A stretch of DNA of 64,000 bases from an uncultured Ignavibacteria bacterium (GCA_937873695.1 CALMYL010000005.1:1-64000); one strand, 5' to 3'. Counted from the first letter of the stretch, positions 46,378-55,576 are shown. Notes: a model not told the origin generated them from the sequence alone. Program-made: numbers and translations.

Positions 46378-47850
46378 ATGACTAAACTTACACACCGCAA
46401 TAAGAATCCCAAATTCATTGAAATATTCAGTAATTTCACCGAAAAAGATCGGAAAGACTTCAAAAAATTTGCTGCATGTTCTTTTTTTAGCAAAAAAAGA
46501 GACCATAAACCATTATTAAACAAATTATTGAAGATATACGGGAAATCTACCGGAGATAATACGCAAAATATAAGTGAGATCATCCGCACATCACTGGGGA
46601 TGAGCAGAAGAGCTTTTTGGAACCGGTTATCTGAATTGACCAAAATAGCCGAAAGTTATCTCATTTTCAGTAATACCAAAAACAACCGATTGCTGAGAAA
46701 CAACATTTTGATGGAAGAGTATTCAAACAGAAAAATGAATCAGATATTGAGACTGCAGATCACTCCGCTTATGACTGATATTAAGAATGAAAAAATTGAA
46801 TTAGACACTTACTTTTCAGTTCACAATCTTTATAAAAAGATCAGTGTATATTTTTCTGAGCAGAGCAATTACACTGATTCAGCCAAATATTACAAACTGC
46901 AAACGGAATACTGGCTATTGCATTTCCTTATTGTCCTGTTCAAACAGCTGCTGGATACAGAACTGCAGAAGAAAAACAATATTGATATATCATCCCGTAT
47001 TTCAAAAGAACTGCTTGAGTGCATTGATAAAGAAAAACTTCTCGCGCTGGTAAAACAAAATCTGCCTGTGGTTTCAATACCAGCCGAAATCTACTATCTT
47101 CTTTACTGGGCATTCAAAGAAGCTGACGGATCTGAATTCTATTTTTCAGCCAGGGATATGTTCCTTAAGAATAAGAGCATGTTCGCAATGGAATTCAAGA
47201 ATGAAGTGTATCAGTATTTGAGGAATTATTGTATTGATAAATCAAATACAGGAGAGTCAGGTTATTACAATGAAATATTCGATCTTAACAACAGCATTAT
47301 AGAGGAGGGGCTATTTAAAGACCTGAATGTAGTAAATTCACAAACAAACAATTTCAGGAATTTCATTTTTGCTGCACTGAGGCTCAACAGGTTTGAATGG
47401 GCCGAAAATTTCATAGAGATCCATTCAAAAGAACTTCCCGAAGAGATAAGAGATGACGAAGTGAATCTGAATACAGGCATACTGAGAACTTATAAAAAAG
47501 ATTTCGAAAGCGCTCTGGTTTACCTGAGTAAGGTAAAAAGAAAAAGATACCTGCAGTATCTTGATACAAGTGTTTACAAGCTGATAATTTTTTATGAAAC
47601 AAATGAACTTGAAAACTCATATTCAGAAACAGCAAGGTTAAAAGATTACATGAGAAAGCATAGAGATATACCGGTATATCTGAAAGCAGGCTATCAAAAA
47701 TTTATAAGAATTTATGAAAGCCTGCTTAAATTGGGTCAGAATTATGACAAGACTGAAAATGAATATTATATTATGCAGATGGAACCCATTAAGAACGTCG
47801 GTCTCGGAAGCTGGCTGTACGAAAAAGGAATAGAACTGCTGAAGCCCTGA
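46378..47850 (+). CDS. Unrecognised helical protein, SPFFN-family member 1
   Basis: A 490-residue, nearly all-helical cytoplasmic protein with no signal peptide. The N-terminus E-I-F-S-N-F-T-E-K-D-R-K-D-F-K-K-F-A-A-C-S-F-F-S-K-K is the diverged form of the S-P-F-F-N-K-N block in the two genes at 51052 and 52481. The rest is a run of TPR-like helix pairs (L-R-L-N-R-F-E-W-A-E-N-F-I-E, then D-F-E-S-A-L-V-Y-L-S-K-V-K-R-K-R-Y-L-Q-Y). I know no named family. It is separate in position and strand from its two paralogues. Confidence 0.65.
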   Translation: MTKLTHRNKNPKFIEIFSNFTEKDRKDFKKFAACSFFSKKRDHKPLLNKLLKIYGKSTGDNTQNISEIIRTSLGMSRRAFWNRLSELTKIAESYLIFSNTKNNRLLRNNILMEEYSNRKMNQILRLQITPLMTDIKNEKIELDTYFSVHNLYKKISVYFSEQSNYTDSAKYYKLQTEYWLLHFLIVLFKQLLDTELQKKNNIDISSRISKELLECIDKEKLLALVKQNLPVVSIPAEIYYLLYWAFKEADGSEFYFSARDMFLKNKSMFAMEFKNEVYQYLRNYCIDKSNTGESGYYNEIFDLNNSIIEEGLFKDLNVVNSQTNNFRNFIFAALRLNRFEWAENFIEIHSKELPEEIRDDEVNLNTGILRTYKKDFESALVYLSKVKRKRYLQYLDTSVYKLIIFYETNELENSYSETARLKDYMRKHRDIPVYLKAGYQKFIRIYESLLKLGQNYDKTENEYYIMQMEPIKNVGLGSWLYEKGIELLKP

Positions 47851-47916
47851 AATGGGAAGAGAAATATGCTTTTTTAAGTGTTCAAATTCTACATTTAATT
47901 TTACCCATAAAATTCG

Positions 47917-47924
47917 TAAATTTG
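47917..47924 (+). promoter_or_regulatory. Possible -7 element for icd
   Basis: A perfect TAAATTTG (Bacteroidota -7 consensus) lies 58 nt before the icd ATG. The matching -33 is only ATTT at the expected spacing. Confidence 0.4.
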
Positions 47925-47981
47925 TACTTACACTCCGAAATTATATAATAAATAAAGAACATATTCAAGAAAGGATATTAA

Positions 47982-49418
47982 ATGTCTGGAAATACTCCAA
48001 TTACAGTAGCATATGGCGATGGCATCGGACCCGAAATTATGCAGGCAACGCTTGATATAATTCAGGCAGCTGGCGCTAAATTAGATATTGAAGTTATAGA
48101 AATAGGTGAAAAAGTCTATGGAAAAGGAATAGCCGAAGGCATTGAACCGAGTGCTTGGGATTCATTGTTAAGAACAAAAGTATTTCTGAAGGCTCCCATC
48201 ACAACACCGCAGGGCGGCGGATTCAAAAGCCTGAATGTTGCCACCAGAAAAACTCTTGGGCTATATGCCAATATTCGTCCGTGTGTATCTTACGCTCCTT
48301 ATATACAGACCAAACACCCTATTATGGATGTTGTTATAATGAGAGAAAATGAAGAAGATCTTTATGCCGGAATTGAGTACAGACAAACTGACCAGGTGAT
48401 GCAGGGATTAAAACTTATTTCTTCTCCTGGTTCAGAAAAGATAATCCGCTACGCTTTTGAATATGCCAAAGCCAACGGCAGAAAAAAAGTAACATGCTTC
48501 ATGAAAGATAACATCATGAAATTCACAGACGGTCTTTTTCATAAGATATTTGATAAAGTTGGCGAAGAATATCCTGATATAGAAAAGGAAAGCTGGATAG
48601 TAGATATCGGCGCGGCAAAACTTGCCACCTCACCGGAATCTTTTGATGTTGTTGTAATGGAAAATCTTTACGGCGATATTCTTTCTGATGTAACGGCACA
48701 GATGACAGGTTCAGTAGGACTTGCGGGCTCAGCCAACATCGGCGATAAATGCGCAATGTTCGAGGCCATTCACGGCTCAGCGCCCAGGCGCGCGGGGCAG
48801 AATGCCGCGAATCCATCGGGTCTGCTGCTTGGAGCAGTATTAATGCTGGCGCATATTAATCAATCTGATGTTGCAACAAAAGTACACAATGCATGGCTAA
48901 AAACCCTTGAAGACGGAGTGAACACTTATGATATTTACAGAGAAGGCGTAAGCAAAGAAAAAGTCGGCACAAAGGAATTCGCGCAGGCTGTAATTGCAAG
49001 ACTTGGACAGAAACCAACAACATTAAAGCCTGTAGAGTACCATGACTTTGAAGTGAAAATGCAGCCTCATTATGATTATATGAATATCAAGAAAGCTAAG
49101 AAAGATCTTGTTGGAGTAGATGTATTTTTGCATTGGACAGAAGGTACAGCAGAAGAACTTGGAAGCAAACTGAAAAATATTGCAGTTGAAGGATTAAAGC
49201 TTACAGCAATTACAAACCGCGGCGTGAAAGTTTACCCCGGCGGTATGAAAGAAACTTTCTGTGTTGATCACTGGAGATGCCGTTTCCAGGTTGAAAGCGG
49301 AACTACAACACATGAAAAATTAATTGCACAGCTTGATAAATTCCGCGTGGAAGGATATGATTTCATTAAAACAGAAAATCTTTATACTTTTGACGGCGAA
49401 AACGGCTTCACAGCTTAG
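47982..49418 (+). CDS. icd: NADP-dependent isocitrate dehydrogenase
   Basis: A 478-residue enzyme of the TCA cycle, converting isocitrate to 2-oxoglutarate. Early residues (I-T-V-A-Y-G-D-G-I-G-P-E) and the substrate loop R-E-N-E-E-D-L-Y-A-G-I-E are characteristic. The C-terminal 120-residue extension is typical of the longer bacterial/Thermus-type enzymes. Cofactor choice is inferred from length, not checked. AAAGGA lies just upstream of the ATG. Confidence 0.93.
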   Translation: MSGNTPITVAYGDGIGPEIMQATLDIIQAAGAKLDIEVIEIGEKVYGKGIAEGIEPSAWDSLLRTKVFLKAPITTPQGGGFKSLNVATRKTLGLYANIRPCVSYAPYIQTKHPIMDVVIMRENEEDLYAGIEYRQTDQVMQGLKLISSPGSEKIIRYAFEYAKANGRKKVTCFMKDNIMKFTDGLFHKIFDKVGEEYPDIEKESWIVDIGAAKLATSPESFDVVVMENLYGDILSDVTAQMTGSVGLAGSANIGDKCAMFEAIHGSAPRRAGQNAANPSGLLLGAVLMLAHINQSDVATKVHNAWLKTLEDGVNTYDIYREGVSKEKVGTKEFAQAVIARLGQKPTTLKPVEYHDFEVKMQPHYDYMNIKKAKKDLVGVDVFLHWTEGTAEELGSKLKNIAVEGLKLTAITNRGVKVYPGGMKETFCVDHWRCRFQVESGTTTHEKLIAQLDKFRVEGYDFIKTENLYTFDGENGFTA

Positions 49419-49442
49419 TAGGTATTAAAAATTAAACTCTAA

Positions 49443-49480
49443 ACGGCTCTTCAATAAACATTGCAGAGCCGTTTTTATTT
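49443..49480 (+). terminator. Terminator after icd
   Basis: ACGGCTCT (49443-49450) pairs with AGAGCCGT (49465-49472), followed by TTTTTATTT. Confidence 0.88.
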
Positions 49481-49483
49481 ACT

Positions 49484-49927
49484 ATGCATATATCAATAAA
49501 AACAAAAACTGCTCAAAATTACCGGAAAGTTTTCCAAGGCTTTGATATTAAACTATTTATGAAACTTAAACCACCTTTGGTTGGTTTAAATGTAATGAGA
49601 TTTGATGGCTGCTCAAAAGGTGATATTGTTCAGGTTGAGATCAGTTTTTTAGGATTAAAGCAAAACTGGACATCGCTGATAACTGAAAATGAGAATAACG
49701 AAGACAGGATCTATTTTATTGATGAAGGAATTGTTTTACCCAAACCATTAAAGTATTGGAAACATAAGCACATAATAGAAAAATCTGTTGATAGTAGCAT
49801 AATTATTGATGATATTACGTACAAAACCGGCAATTTTTTGTTTGATTTATTGCTGTTTCCTGTGTTTTTTATGCAGTTTTACTACAGAAAGCCGGTTTAT
49901 AGATCTTATTTCAGCAAATTAAATTGA
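49484..49927 (+). CDS. START-like (SRPBCC) protein
   Basis: A 147-residue protein with the ligand-binding SRPBCC pattern: an early V-F-Q-G-F-D-I-K-L-F helix, L-K-P-P-L-V-G-L-N-V-M-R-F-D-G, then W-T-S-L-I-T ... F-I-D-E-G-I-V-L-P, and K-Y-W-K-H-K-H-I-I-E. Members bind small hydrophobic ligands. It starts in the terminator region and lies 4 nt before the GNAT gene. Confidence 0.7.
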   Translation: MHISIKTKTAQNYRKVFQGFDIKLFMKLKPPLVGLNVMRFDGCSKGDIVQVEISFLGLKQNWTSLITENENNEDRIYFIDEGIVLPKPLKYWKHKHIIEKSVDSSIIIDDITYKTGNFLFDLLLFPVFFMQFYYRKPVYRSYFSKLN

Positions 49928-49931
49928 GTTT

Positions 49932-50330
49932 ATGGTAATAACCTATAAAACAAATGCTAAAATAGAAGCACACGAACTTTCAGACCTGTTTAAGGCTTCC
50001 GGAATAAAGCGCCCGGTAGAAGATCTGAACAGGGTGAAAAACATGATTGATAATTCAAACCTGCTGGTAACCGCATGGGATGGAGAAAAACTTGTTGGCG
50101 TTGCACGGGCACTTAGTGATCTATCATACTGCTGTTACCTTTCTGATCTGGCAGTCGATAAAGAATACCAAAACCAGGGGATCGGGCATGAACTGGTTAA
50201 TGAAATTCAGAAATTGATCGGCGATGAATCTAACCTGGTACTTCTATCAGCACCGGAAGCGATGGAATATTACCCGAAGATTGGATTCGAAAAGGCAGGA
50301 AATGCGTATATAATTTACCGCAAAAAATAG
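49932..50330 (+). CDS. GNAT-family N-acetyltransferase
   Basis: A 132-residue protein with the GNAT acetyl-CoA signature L-S-D-L-A-V-D-K-E-Y-Q-N-Q-G-I-G-H-E-L (Q/R-x-x-G-x-G/A type) near residue 72 and the terminal G-F-E-K-A-G-N-A-Y-I-I-Y-R. Substrate unknown. Same operon as the START-like gene by spacing. Confidence 0.87.
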   Translation: MVITYKTNAKIEAHELSDLFKASGIKRPVEDLNRVKNMIDNSNLLVTAWDGEKLVGVARALSDLSYCCYLSDLAVDKEYQNQGIGHELVNEIQKLIGDESNLVLLSAPEAMEYYPKIGFEKAGNAYIIYRKK

Positions 50331-50394
50331 ACTGCTGTAAAGAGAGTGATAATATAGTGTATTAAATTTATCATTCATTTGGTAAATTTGTAAT

Positions 50395-51036
50395 ATGGAT
50401 GATAAAGAAATTCAGAATTTAAGAAGACAGTATTCAAAAAGCACCTTATCGGTAAGCAGTGTGAGCAAAGACCCTTTCAAACAATTCGAAAAATGGTTTC
50501 AGGATGTATTGAACTCAGGTTTTCTTGAGCCTAACGCAATGACTTTGGCAACAGCCTCCGGAACAGGAAAGCCTTCGGCAAGGGTTGTATTACTTAAGGG
50601 TATTCACGATGGCGGTTTTGTATTCTATACCAATTACAAAAGCAAGAAAGGAAAAGATATTGAAGAGAATCCTTATGGATGTTTATTGTTTTTCTGGGAT
50701 AAACTTGAACGGCAGATAAGAATAGAAGGAAAAATTGAAAAAGTATCACAGAAAGAAAGCGAAGAATATTTTGACACCAGGCCTTATAAAAGCAGGGTTG
50801 GCGCATGGGCATCAAAACAAAGTACGGTTATTGAAAGCCGCTCCGTGATTGTAAAGGAATTCCTTAAGTACATGATGAAATTCAAAACCCACGTACCCCT
50901 TCCGGATGTTTGGGGCGGTTACTCACTAAAGCCTGAGACATTTGAATTCTGGCAAGGCAGGCCAAACAGGCTTCATGACAGGGTGAGATATACTAAAAGC
51001 AAGTCCGGCTGGAAAATTGAAAGGTTAGCACCGTAA
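50395..51036 (+). CDS. pdxH: Pyridoxamine 5'-phosphate oxidase
   Basis: A 213-residue FMN enzyme making pyridoxal phosphate. It shows R-V-V-L-L-K-G near residue 60, the F-Y-T-N-Y-K-S-K-K-G block, the Y-F-D-T-R-P block with S-R-V-G-A-W-A-S-K-Q-S, and the C-terminal F-W-Q-G-R-P-N-R-L-H-D-R. A perfect -7-like TAAATTTG at 50383-50390 lies only 4 nt from the ATG, so the transcript could be leaderless or start further up. Confidence 0.96.
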   Translation: MDDKEIQNLRRQYSKSTLSVSSVSKDPFKQFEKWFQDVLNSGFLEPNAMTLATASGTGKPSARVVLLKGIHDGGFVFYTNYKSKKGKDIEENPYGCLLFFWDKLERQIRIEGKIEKVSQKESEEYFDTRPYKSRVGAWASKQSTVIESRSVIVKEFLKYMMKFKTHVPLPDVWGGYSLKPETFEFWQGRPNRLHDRVRYTKSKSGWKIERLAP

Positions 51037-51051
51037 GAATATTGGATTAAA

Positions 51052-52488
51052 CTACTTTATGAGTTTTTCGGCCTCTTCAACTATCCACAATTTGTAAGCA
51101 AAGTATTCATCCTTTTCCAGGTCCATACATAATTCTTCAGCCGCAATCTTATCTTCTTTGTGCCTAACATTATTTAGCTGGTTCGTATATTTGATGAACT
51201 TCAGGTATTGATTCTTGCGCATATCGGTCATGAACTTATTATTCTGCACTGTTTTTTTGAAAGTATCAAGCAATGACTGCAGCGGAATTGTCCAGTCCAG
51301 GGAGTAATAAATCCGGCTTTGCAGTATCCTCAGATCCATTTTCAGGTAAACCTCTTCGGGTTTGCTTTTAGCAAGATACTCCAGCGCTTTTTCGTAATTG
51401 CCTTCTTCATTTTCAAGGTAGGCCATTCCGTAATAGTAATACGCTTCCCTGGAGCTTTCATGAATTTCATTGTGATGATCTGCTATAAATTTTCGAAGCC
51501 AGTCATATTTCTTCAGTTTGGATGCCGTAACAACCATACTTGAAAAAAAAGAATTAGGCATATAACCGTGTATCTTGTATGTATCTTTCTTCAGTTCAAG
51601 CTCGTAAATCCTGAAAGATTCCAGCAGGTATTCCTGCTTGCCGGTTCTAAGCTGCCTTACACAGTAATTTTCAAGATTGATAAAAAGATCGCCAATTGCA
51701 CCGCCTACCTCGTCTTCATGCTTGATGATAATTTCTTTTAACTGGTAATAATTCTCTTCATTGTCAGGATCAATAAAAAGCTTTATTACCCTGTAATAGA
51801 TCAGTATCAACGGTACCCCGCTGAATTGTTCAGCATTAAAGTTATTCAGTATATTTTCTATGATCTCTGTGTCAATCTTCACATTATACAGGTACATTGT
51901 GTTTAATGTAATAGCATAGTATTTAAGGACGCTGATAAGATAAAACTTTGTGATATTATCCGAAAACAGCTGTATATTATCCCTGGTCAGGTATTTTTCA
52001 TATTTTCCCATATAAATTTCAGCAAGGTATGTCAGTTTATGCTCGGCAAAAAGGTACCTGTTTTCATAATAGTAATCATCTCTAACAATGAACTTATCAA
52101 GTTCCCTGTTCGCCTCATCAATTATGCGCTCAAAATCCTTAAACAACTTCCTTTCAAACAGCTCCTTAAGCAATATGTCTTTTGATTGAAAAATATCGTT
52201 ACTGAACCTGTTGTATGCCAGGAATTTTTCCACAAGCTCATACAGGTAGTACATCAAAAGTCTCAGCGTACTATCCTTATATGGCTTCCCGGGAAAAAGT
52301 TTCAGAAAAATTTTTTCCTTTTCAATTTTACCGGGGTCAAGCTCAGGGTAATTCTTTTTGATTATCTCAAAAAGCCTGATCACATTCACATTCTTATTAA
52401 AAAACGGAGATGATACGAATTCAGAAAATTCTTTTATCTCCTTTGGGCTGAATGTTCTGATAGCTTCTATTAAGCTGCTTTTATTCAT
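51052..52488 (-). CDS. Unrecognised helical protein, SPFFN-family member 2
   Basis: A 478-residue all-helical cytoplasmic protein. The N-terminus L-I-E-A-I-R-T-F-S-P-K-E-I-K-E-F-S-E-F-V-S-S-P-F-F-N-K-N is shared with the upstream paralogue. Later helices show TPR-like spacing (Y-Y-G-M-A-Y-L-E-N-E-E-G-N-Y-E-K-A-L-E-Y-L). The start overlaps the stop of its paralogue at 52481 by 8 nt (ATGAATAA), implying a translationally coupled pair. No function can be assigned. Confidence 0.7.
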   Translation of the reverse strand: MNKSSLIEAIRTFSPKEIKEFSEFVSSPFFNKNVNVIRLFEIIKKNYPELDPGKIEKEKIFLKLFPGKPYKDSTLRLLMYYLYELVEKFLAYNRFSNDIFQSKDILLKELFERKLFKDFERIIDEANRELDKFIVRDDYYYENRYLFAEHKLTYLAEIYMGKYEKYLTRDNIQLFSDNITKFYLISVLKYYAITLNTMYLYNVKIDTEIIENILNNFNAEQFSGVPLILIYYRVIKLFIDPDNEENYYQLKEIIIKHEDEVGGAIGDLFINLENYCVRQLRTGKQEYLLESFRIYELELKKDTYKIHGYMPNSFFSSMVVTASKLKKYDWLRKFIADHHNEIHESSREAYYYYGMAYLENEEGNYEKALEYLAKSKPEEVYLKMDLRILQSRIYYSLDWTIPLQSLLDTFKKTVQNNKFMTDMRKNQYLKFIKYTNQLNNVRHKEDKIAAEELCMDLEKDEYFAYKLWIVEEAEKLIK

Positions 52489-53956
52489 CCGACAATTCTC
52501 CTGTTTTCTTTAATAGCCAGTATTTTTCCAGGGTATTACTTGTACTTTCAATGTCTTCTTTAAGTTTTGCTGAGTCCTTTACTGATCGTTTTTCCTTTAT
52601 TTTCAGAAGCCTTGTGTAGAATTTAAGAAAATTCAGTATTCTTATATACCTCTCTTCCGAAAGTGACTCTTTGTTATTATTCAAAAAGTGACGGTAAGAA
52701 TCGATCTGATATACTGATTGAGTGTGCATATTCAGTTCATAGAATGTCATCAGTGTAAGATCTCTGACAGGCAGTTTATACTGGATATGCCTGATAGTTT
52801 TTATGGAGTTAAGATGCCACAAAGCTTTTTCGAAGATTCCCTTGTTAAACAGCAAGCGCGCATAGCTGTAGTTTATCACAACATCACTGTTATCGGGAGA
52901 AATGTAATTTTTATACTGCTCAATAAAATTCTCAACCCATTCAAACTGCTTCACGGAAATTGCAGTGCCAACAATATTCCCGAAAAGTAAGTCATCAAAG
53001 TAAATATGTTCTTCCGCGGCGTACAGTTTCTGCTCAAGGCATATCTTAAAAAGCTCAAAACGTTCCTGTGTATATGCTTTGCCGTCCGATAGCGGAGAGT
53101 TATTATAACCCTGGTAGACGCAGTAACTTTGCAGAATATTATGCAGGCTGTACATATCGCTCCTGGAAAGTTTGCCTGAACTTGAAATGAATATCTCTTT
53201 CAGTATCCTGTAATTTTCTTCGTTTTTGTTCTTTATTAACAGAACTTCGTTCAGGTGAAGTTTGATCTTCAGTTTTTCCTTAAAATACTTATCCTTTGTA
53301 AGAAGGTATTCCAGAATGTGCTCGATAAACTCATAGTTATGATCAAGCTTCTCATACATATTCTTATCAAGCACAAACCTGTAATGATTCAGAGCTTTTG
53401 CAAGGTAATAGCTGGTAAGCTCATCTTCAATGTATGTTACAGTGTTTTCTGTATAATTCTTAAAATCTTTCTGCTTGAATTTACTCCAGTCCATATATAT
53501 CTCTTTCTGATTCTGGAGTTCATACTTCTTCAGAAAATAGTCCGGGTCCTGGTAGGTTACAGAATTAATATCTTCTTCAATTTCCGAGTAATATTTCAGG
53601 AAAACTTTTTCCAGCTTTCTTTCATTCAATTCCTTGAGAAGATTCATTCCCCTGTTCAAGTCGTCCTTCCTGAAATTAATGTAAGCAAGATAGTCTTCAG
53701 CAAGTTTCCCGAGGTTATATATAACAGTCCTCAGGAACCCGTCATTATATTTTTTCCCGTGAAACAGGCTTTCGAATACCACTTCCTTATCAAGCTTCCT
53801 GTCTTTAAACTCGGGGTAGAATTTCTTCAGGTAGTCGTAAAGGTGCTTCACATGAATATTTTTGTTAAAGAACGGCGATTTGACAAATTCACCAAATTCC
53901 TTAAACTCCTTCGGAGTAAACTTGCCCAATATCCCAAGTAATGTAGCGCTTATCAT
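52481..53956 (-). CDS. Unrecognised helical protein, SPFFN-family member 3
   Basis: About 491 residues from the preferred ATG (M-I-S-A-T-L-L). The N-terminus F-T-P-K-E-F-K-E-F-G-E-F-V-K-S-P-F-F-N-K-N-I-H-V-K-H-L is the same block as in the next gene. The rest is helical and rich in Leu, Lys, Glu and Tyr, with the TPR-like segment Y-A-R-L-L-F-N-K-G-I-F-E-K-A-L-W-H-L-N. It is followed by its paralogue with an 8-nt overlap. An earlier ATG at 54022 has no family support. Confidence 0.7.
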   Translation of the reverse strand: MISATLLGILGKFTPKEFKEFGEFVKSPFFNKNIHVKHLYDYLKKFYPEFKDRKLDKEVVFESLFHGKKYNDGFLRTVIYNLGKLAEDYLAYINFRKDDLNRGMNLLKELNERKLEKVFLKYYSEIEEDINSVTYQDPDYFLKKYELQNQKEIYMDWSKFKQKDFKNYTENTVTYIEDELTSYYLAKALNHYRFVLDKNMYEKLDHNYEFIEHILEYLLTKDKYFKEKLKIKLHLNEVLLIKNKNEENYRILKEIFISSSGKLSRSDMYSLHNILQSYCVYQGYNNSPLSDGKAYTQERFELFKICLEQKLYAAEEHIYFDDLLFGNIVGTAISVKQFEWVENFIEQYKNYISPDNSDVVINYSYARLLFNKGIFEKALWHLNSIKTIRHIQYKLPVRDLTLMTFYELNMHTQSVYQIDSYRHFLNNNKESLSEERYIRILNFLKFYTRLLKIKEKRSVKDSAKLKEDIESTSNTLEKYWLLKKTGELSDE

Positions 53957-54295
53957 CAAATTGTGCTGGAAATTTAAAACAATATAAGGTACTTTTTTGC
54001 TATATAAAACGCATTTTAACAATCATTTTTAACAATTTTACAAACAGATATCCCCAAAGAAGCCTTACTTTTTAAAAACAACTGATTTTACAATTCCTTT
54101 TCCAATCCTGAATAACAATTACAAAAATTTTTTCCTGTGCTACCTGCCATATTTTTAAACAAGTTATGAAAACCGGATTTTATGCGGGTGTGTTTTTCGG
54201 GGCTCAACAATTGAACTTGTGCAAAATGATTTCTTTGTACAGATGAGGCATAATATCTAAATTTGTACCAATTATAAAATCAGTAAAAAAGATCA
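53957..54295. other. 339-bp intergenic region between divergent genes
   Basis: Separates the minus-strand SPFFN pair from the small plus-strand T9SS gene. It is AT-rich. On the plus strand a strong promoter is at 54234-54265. I saw no clear promoter for the minus-strand gene and no reading frame of note. Confidence 0.6.
54234..54265 (+). promoter_or_regulatory. Bacteroidota-type promoter for the gene at 54296
   Basis: Perfect -33 TTTG (54234-54237), 20-nt spacer and perfect -7 TAAATTTG (54258-54265), about 30 nt before the ATG. Confidence 0.75.
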
Positions 54296-54790
54296 ATGAA
54301 AGCAATATTTATTCTGGTATTATTTTCCGCGCAAATTTTTCCGCATAATATGTTCGTTAACGATCACGTTAGTTTTGAATACGGTGATACAGAGAACAAA
54401 AATAAAACATCGGTTCTGACCGAAACCGAAGTTAATAGTGAATCCGCCTTTTTGTCCGCTGTTACATTGAACATGAATCTGGCAAATGAAAAAAATACAC
54501 TCCAAAAGACTTCTTCTGATATCCCCGGGGGATATTACCTTGGCCAAAATTCATCACAGCAGACCGGCCTTTATGCAAACATTTATTTCAGCATCCCGGT
54601 GAAGCAGCATGTGAGGCTTGTTGTATTAAATATGCTTGGTCAGGAGATCAATCAGCTTATCAGCCAAAATATTGATGAAGGTACATATAAGATCAATTTT
54701 GATGCTTCCGAAGTAGTTTCAGGGCTATACATCTGCAGACTGGAAACAGAGAAATTTGTGGATTCAAAAAGAATAATGCTTGTAAAATAA
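54296..54790 (+). CDS. Short T9SS-type sorting-domain protein
   Basis: A 164-residue secreted protein. After a signal peptide and about 55 residues of low-complexity sequence, almost everything is a sorting-domain-like unit (Y-Y-L-G-Q-N-S-S-Q-Q-T-G-L-Y, then L-G-Q-E-I-N-Q-L, G-T-Y-K-I-N-F-D-A-S-E and G-L-Y-I-C-R-L to K-R-I-M-L-V-K). The Y-P-N-P-F-N-P motif has become N-S-S-Q-Q-T. It is a near-minimal T9SS cargo or a remnant of a larger one. Confidence 0.75.
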   Translation: MKAIFILVLFSAQIFPHNMFVNDHVSFEYGDTENKNKTSVLTETEVNSESAFLSAVTLNMNLANEKNTLQKTSSDIPGGYYLGQNSSQQTGLYANIYFSIPVKQHVRLVVLNMLGQEINQLISQNIDEGTYKINFDASEVVSGLYICRLETEKFVDSKRIMLVK

Positions 54791-55131
54791 GACAAAAGTG
54801 TACTGTTATCGGGAAACAAATCAATTTAAAAATCAAAAAAATAAGGCTGAAATTCATCAATTTGACAGAATTATAGGATTTTTTTTGAAACATTGAGGAA
54901 AATCTTTCAATTTAAGCAGCATCAAAACTTCAAAACAAATGTTTCCATCCATTAAAATCAGTAAAAACATTAATTTAGGTACTATCAGAAATGCCTGAAA
55001 TTACCCTGAACTAAACAAACACTAAACAAAGTAGAAATCATTTCTTTGTATAGAACAGCAATCAAGACTATTTTTGTAAGGTAAGTAAAATTTCAAATTA
55101 AATTCACAAAAACAAGAAAGGAATCAATACA
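54791..55131. other. 341-bp intergenic region
   Basis: AT-rich, no reading frame of note. It ends in a strong Bacteroidota promoter (55045-55076) and the 5' leader of the next gene. Confidence 0.6.
55045..55076 (+). promoter_or_regulatory. Bacteroidota-type promoter for the gene at 55132
   Basis: Perfect -33 TTTG (55045-55048), 20-nt spacer and perfect -7 TATTTTTG (55069-55076). A leader of about 50 nt with AGAAAGGAAT precedes the ATG. Confidence 0.75.
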
Positions 55132-55542
55132 ATGTTCGGATTCGGAAAAAAGATCGAAAAAGACCCCAAAAAAGCACTCGAAAATGCTGATAAAGCAATC
55201 AACTCAGGGGTTTCAGGCTTCTTAACAAAAACATTCATGGGTCAGGATTTTGTTGACCAGACAAATGCATCACTTAACATGGCAAAAAACTACACAGATA
55301 CAAGCAATCTAAGCCAGACAGGAATGGGCGGCACCGCCGATGTACTTAGCATTGAAGATACCGGGGCGCTTATCAATTACAATCCCGTTGTAAGAATGAA
55401 GTTAAGGATCACACCGCAGTTCGGCCCGGCTTTTGAAACAACGGCAGAAACCGCAGTTTCCAAAATTGCCATTCCCAGGGTTGGCGATAAAATTAACATA
55501 AAATACAACCCGGCTAACACATCACAGGTTCTGGTTGTATAA
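55132..55542 (+). CDS. Hypothetical cytoplasmic protein
   Basis: A 136-residue protein. The N-terminal helix is K-D-P-K-K-A-L-E-N-A-D-K-A-I. The C-terminal half G-T-A-D-V-L-S-I-E-D-T-G-A-L-I-N-Y-N-P-V-V-R-M-K-L-R-I ... I-P-R-V-G-D-K-I-N-I-K-Y-N-P-A-N-T resembles a beta domain in many proteins of unknown function, often near SHOCT domains. No signal peptide. It is preceded by a very strong promoter and followed by a lipoprotein gene at 34 nt. Confidence 0.6.
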   Translation: MFGFGKKIEKDPKKALENADKAINSGVSGFLTKTFMGQDFVDQTNASLNMAKNYTDTSNLSQTGMGGTADVLSIEDTGALINYNPVVRMKLRITPQFGPAFETTAETAVSKIAIPRVGDKINIKYNPANTSQVLVV

Positions 55543-55576
55543 AATTCAAATAAACAATACAGGAGGAATTCACAAA

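Noticed and set aside
53255-53941. 228-residue plus-strand frame, very hydrophobic, opposite the gene at 52481-53956
   Set aside because: It is an antisense shadow of a Lys/Glu/Leu/Tyr-rich helical gene, whose reverse strand naturally reads as hydrophobic. There is no start context or family match.
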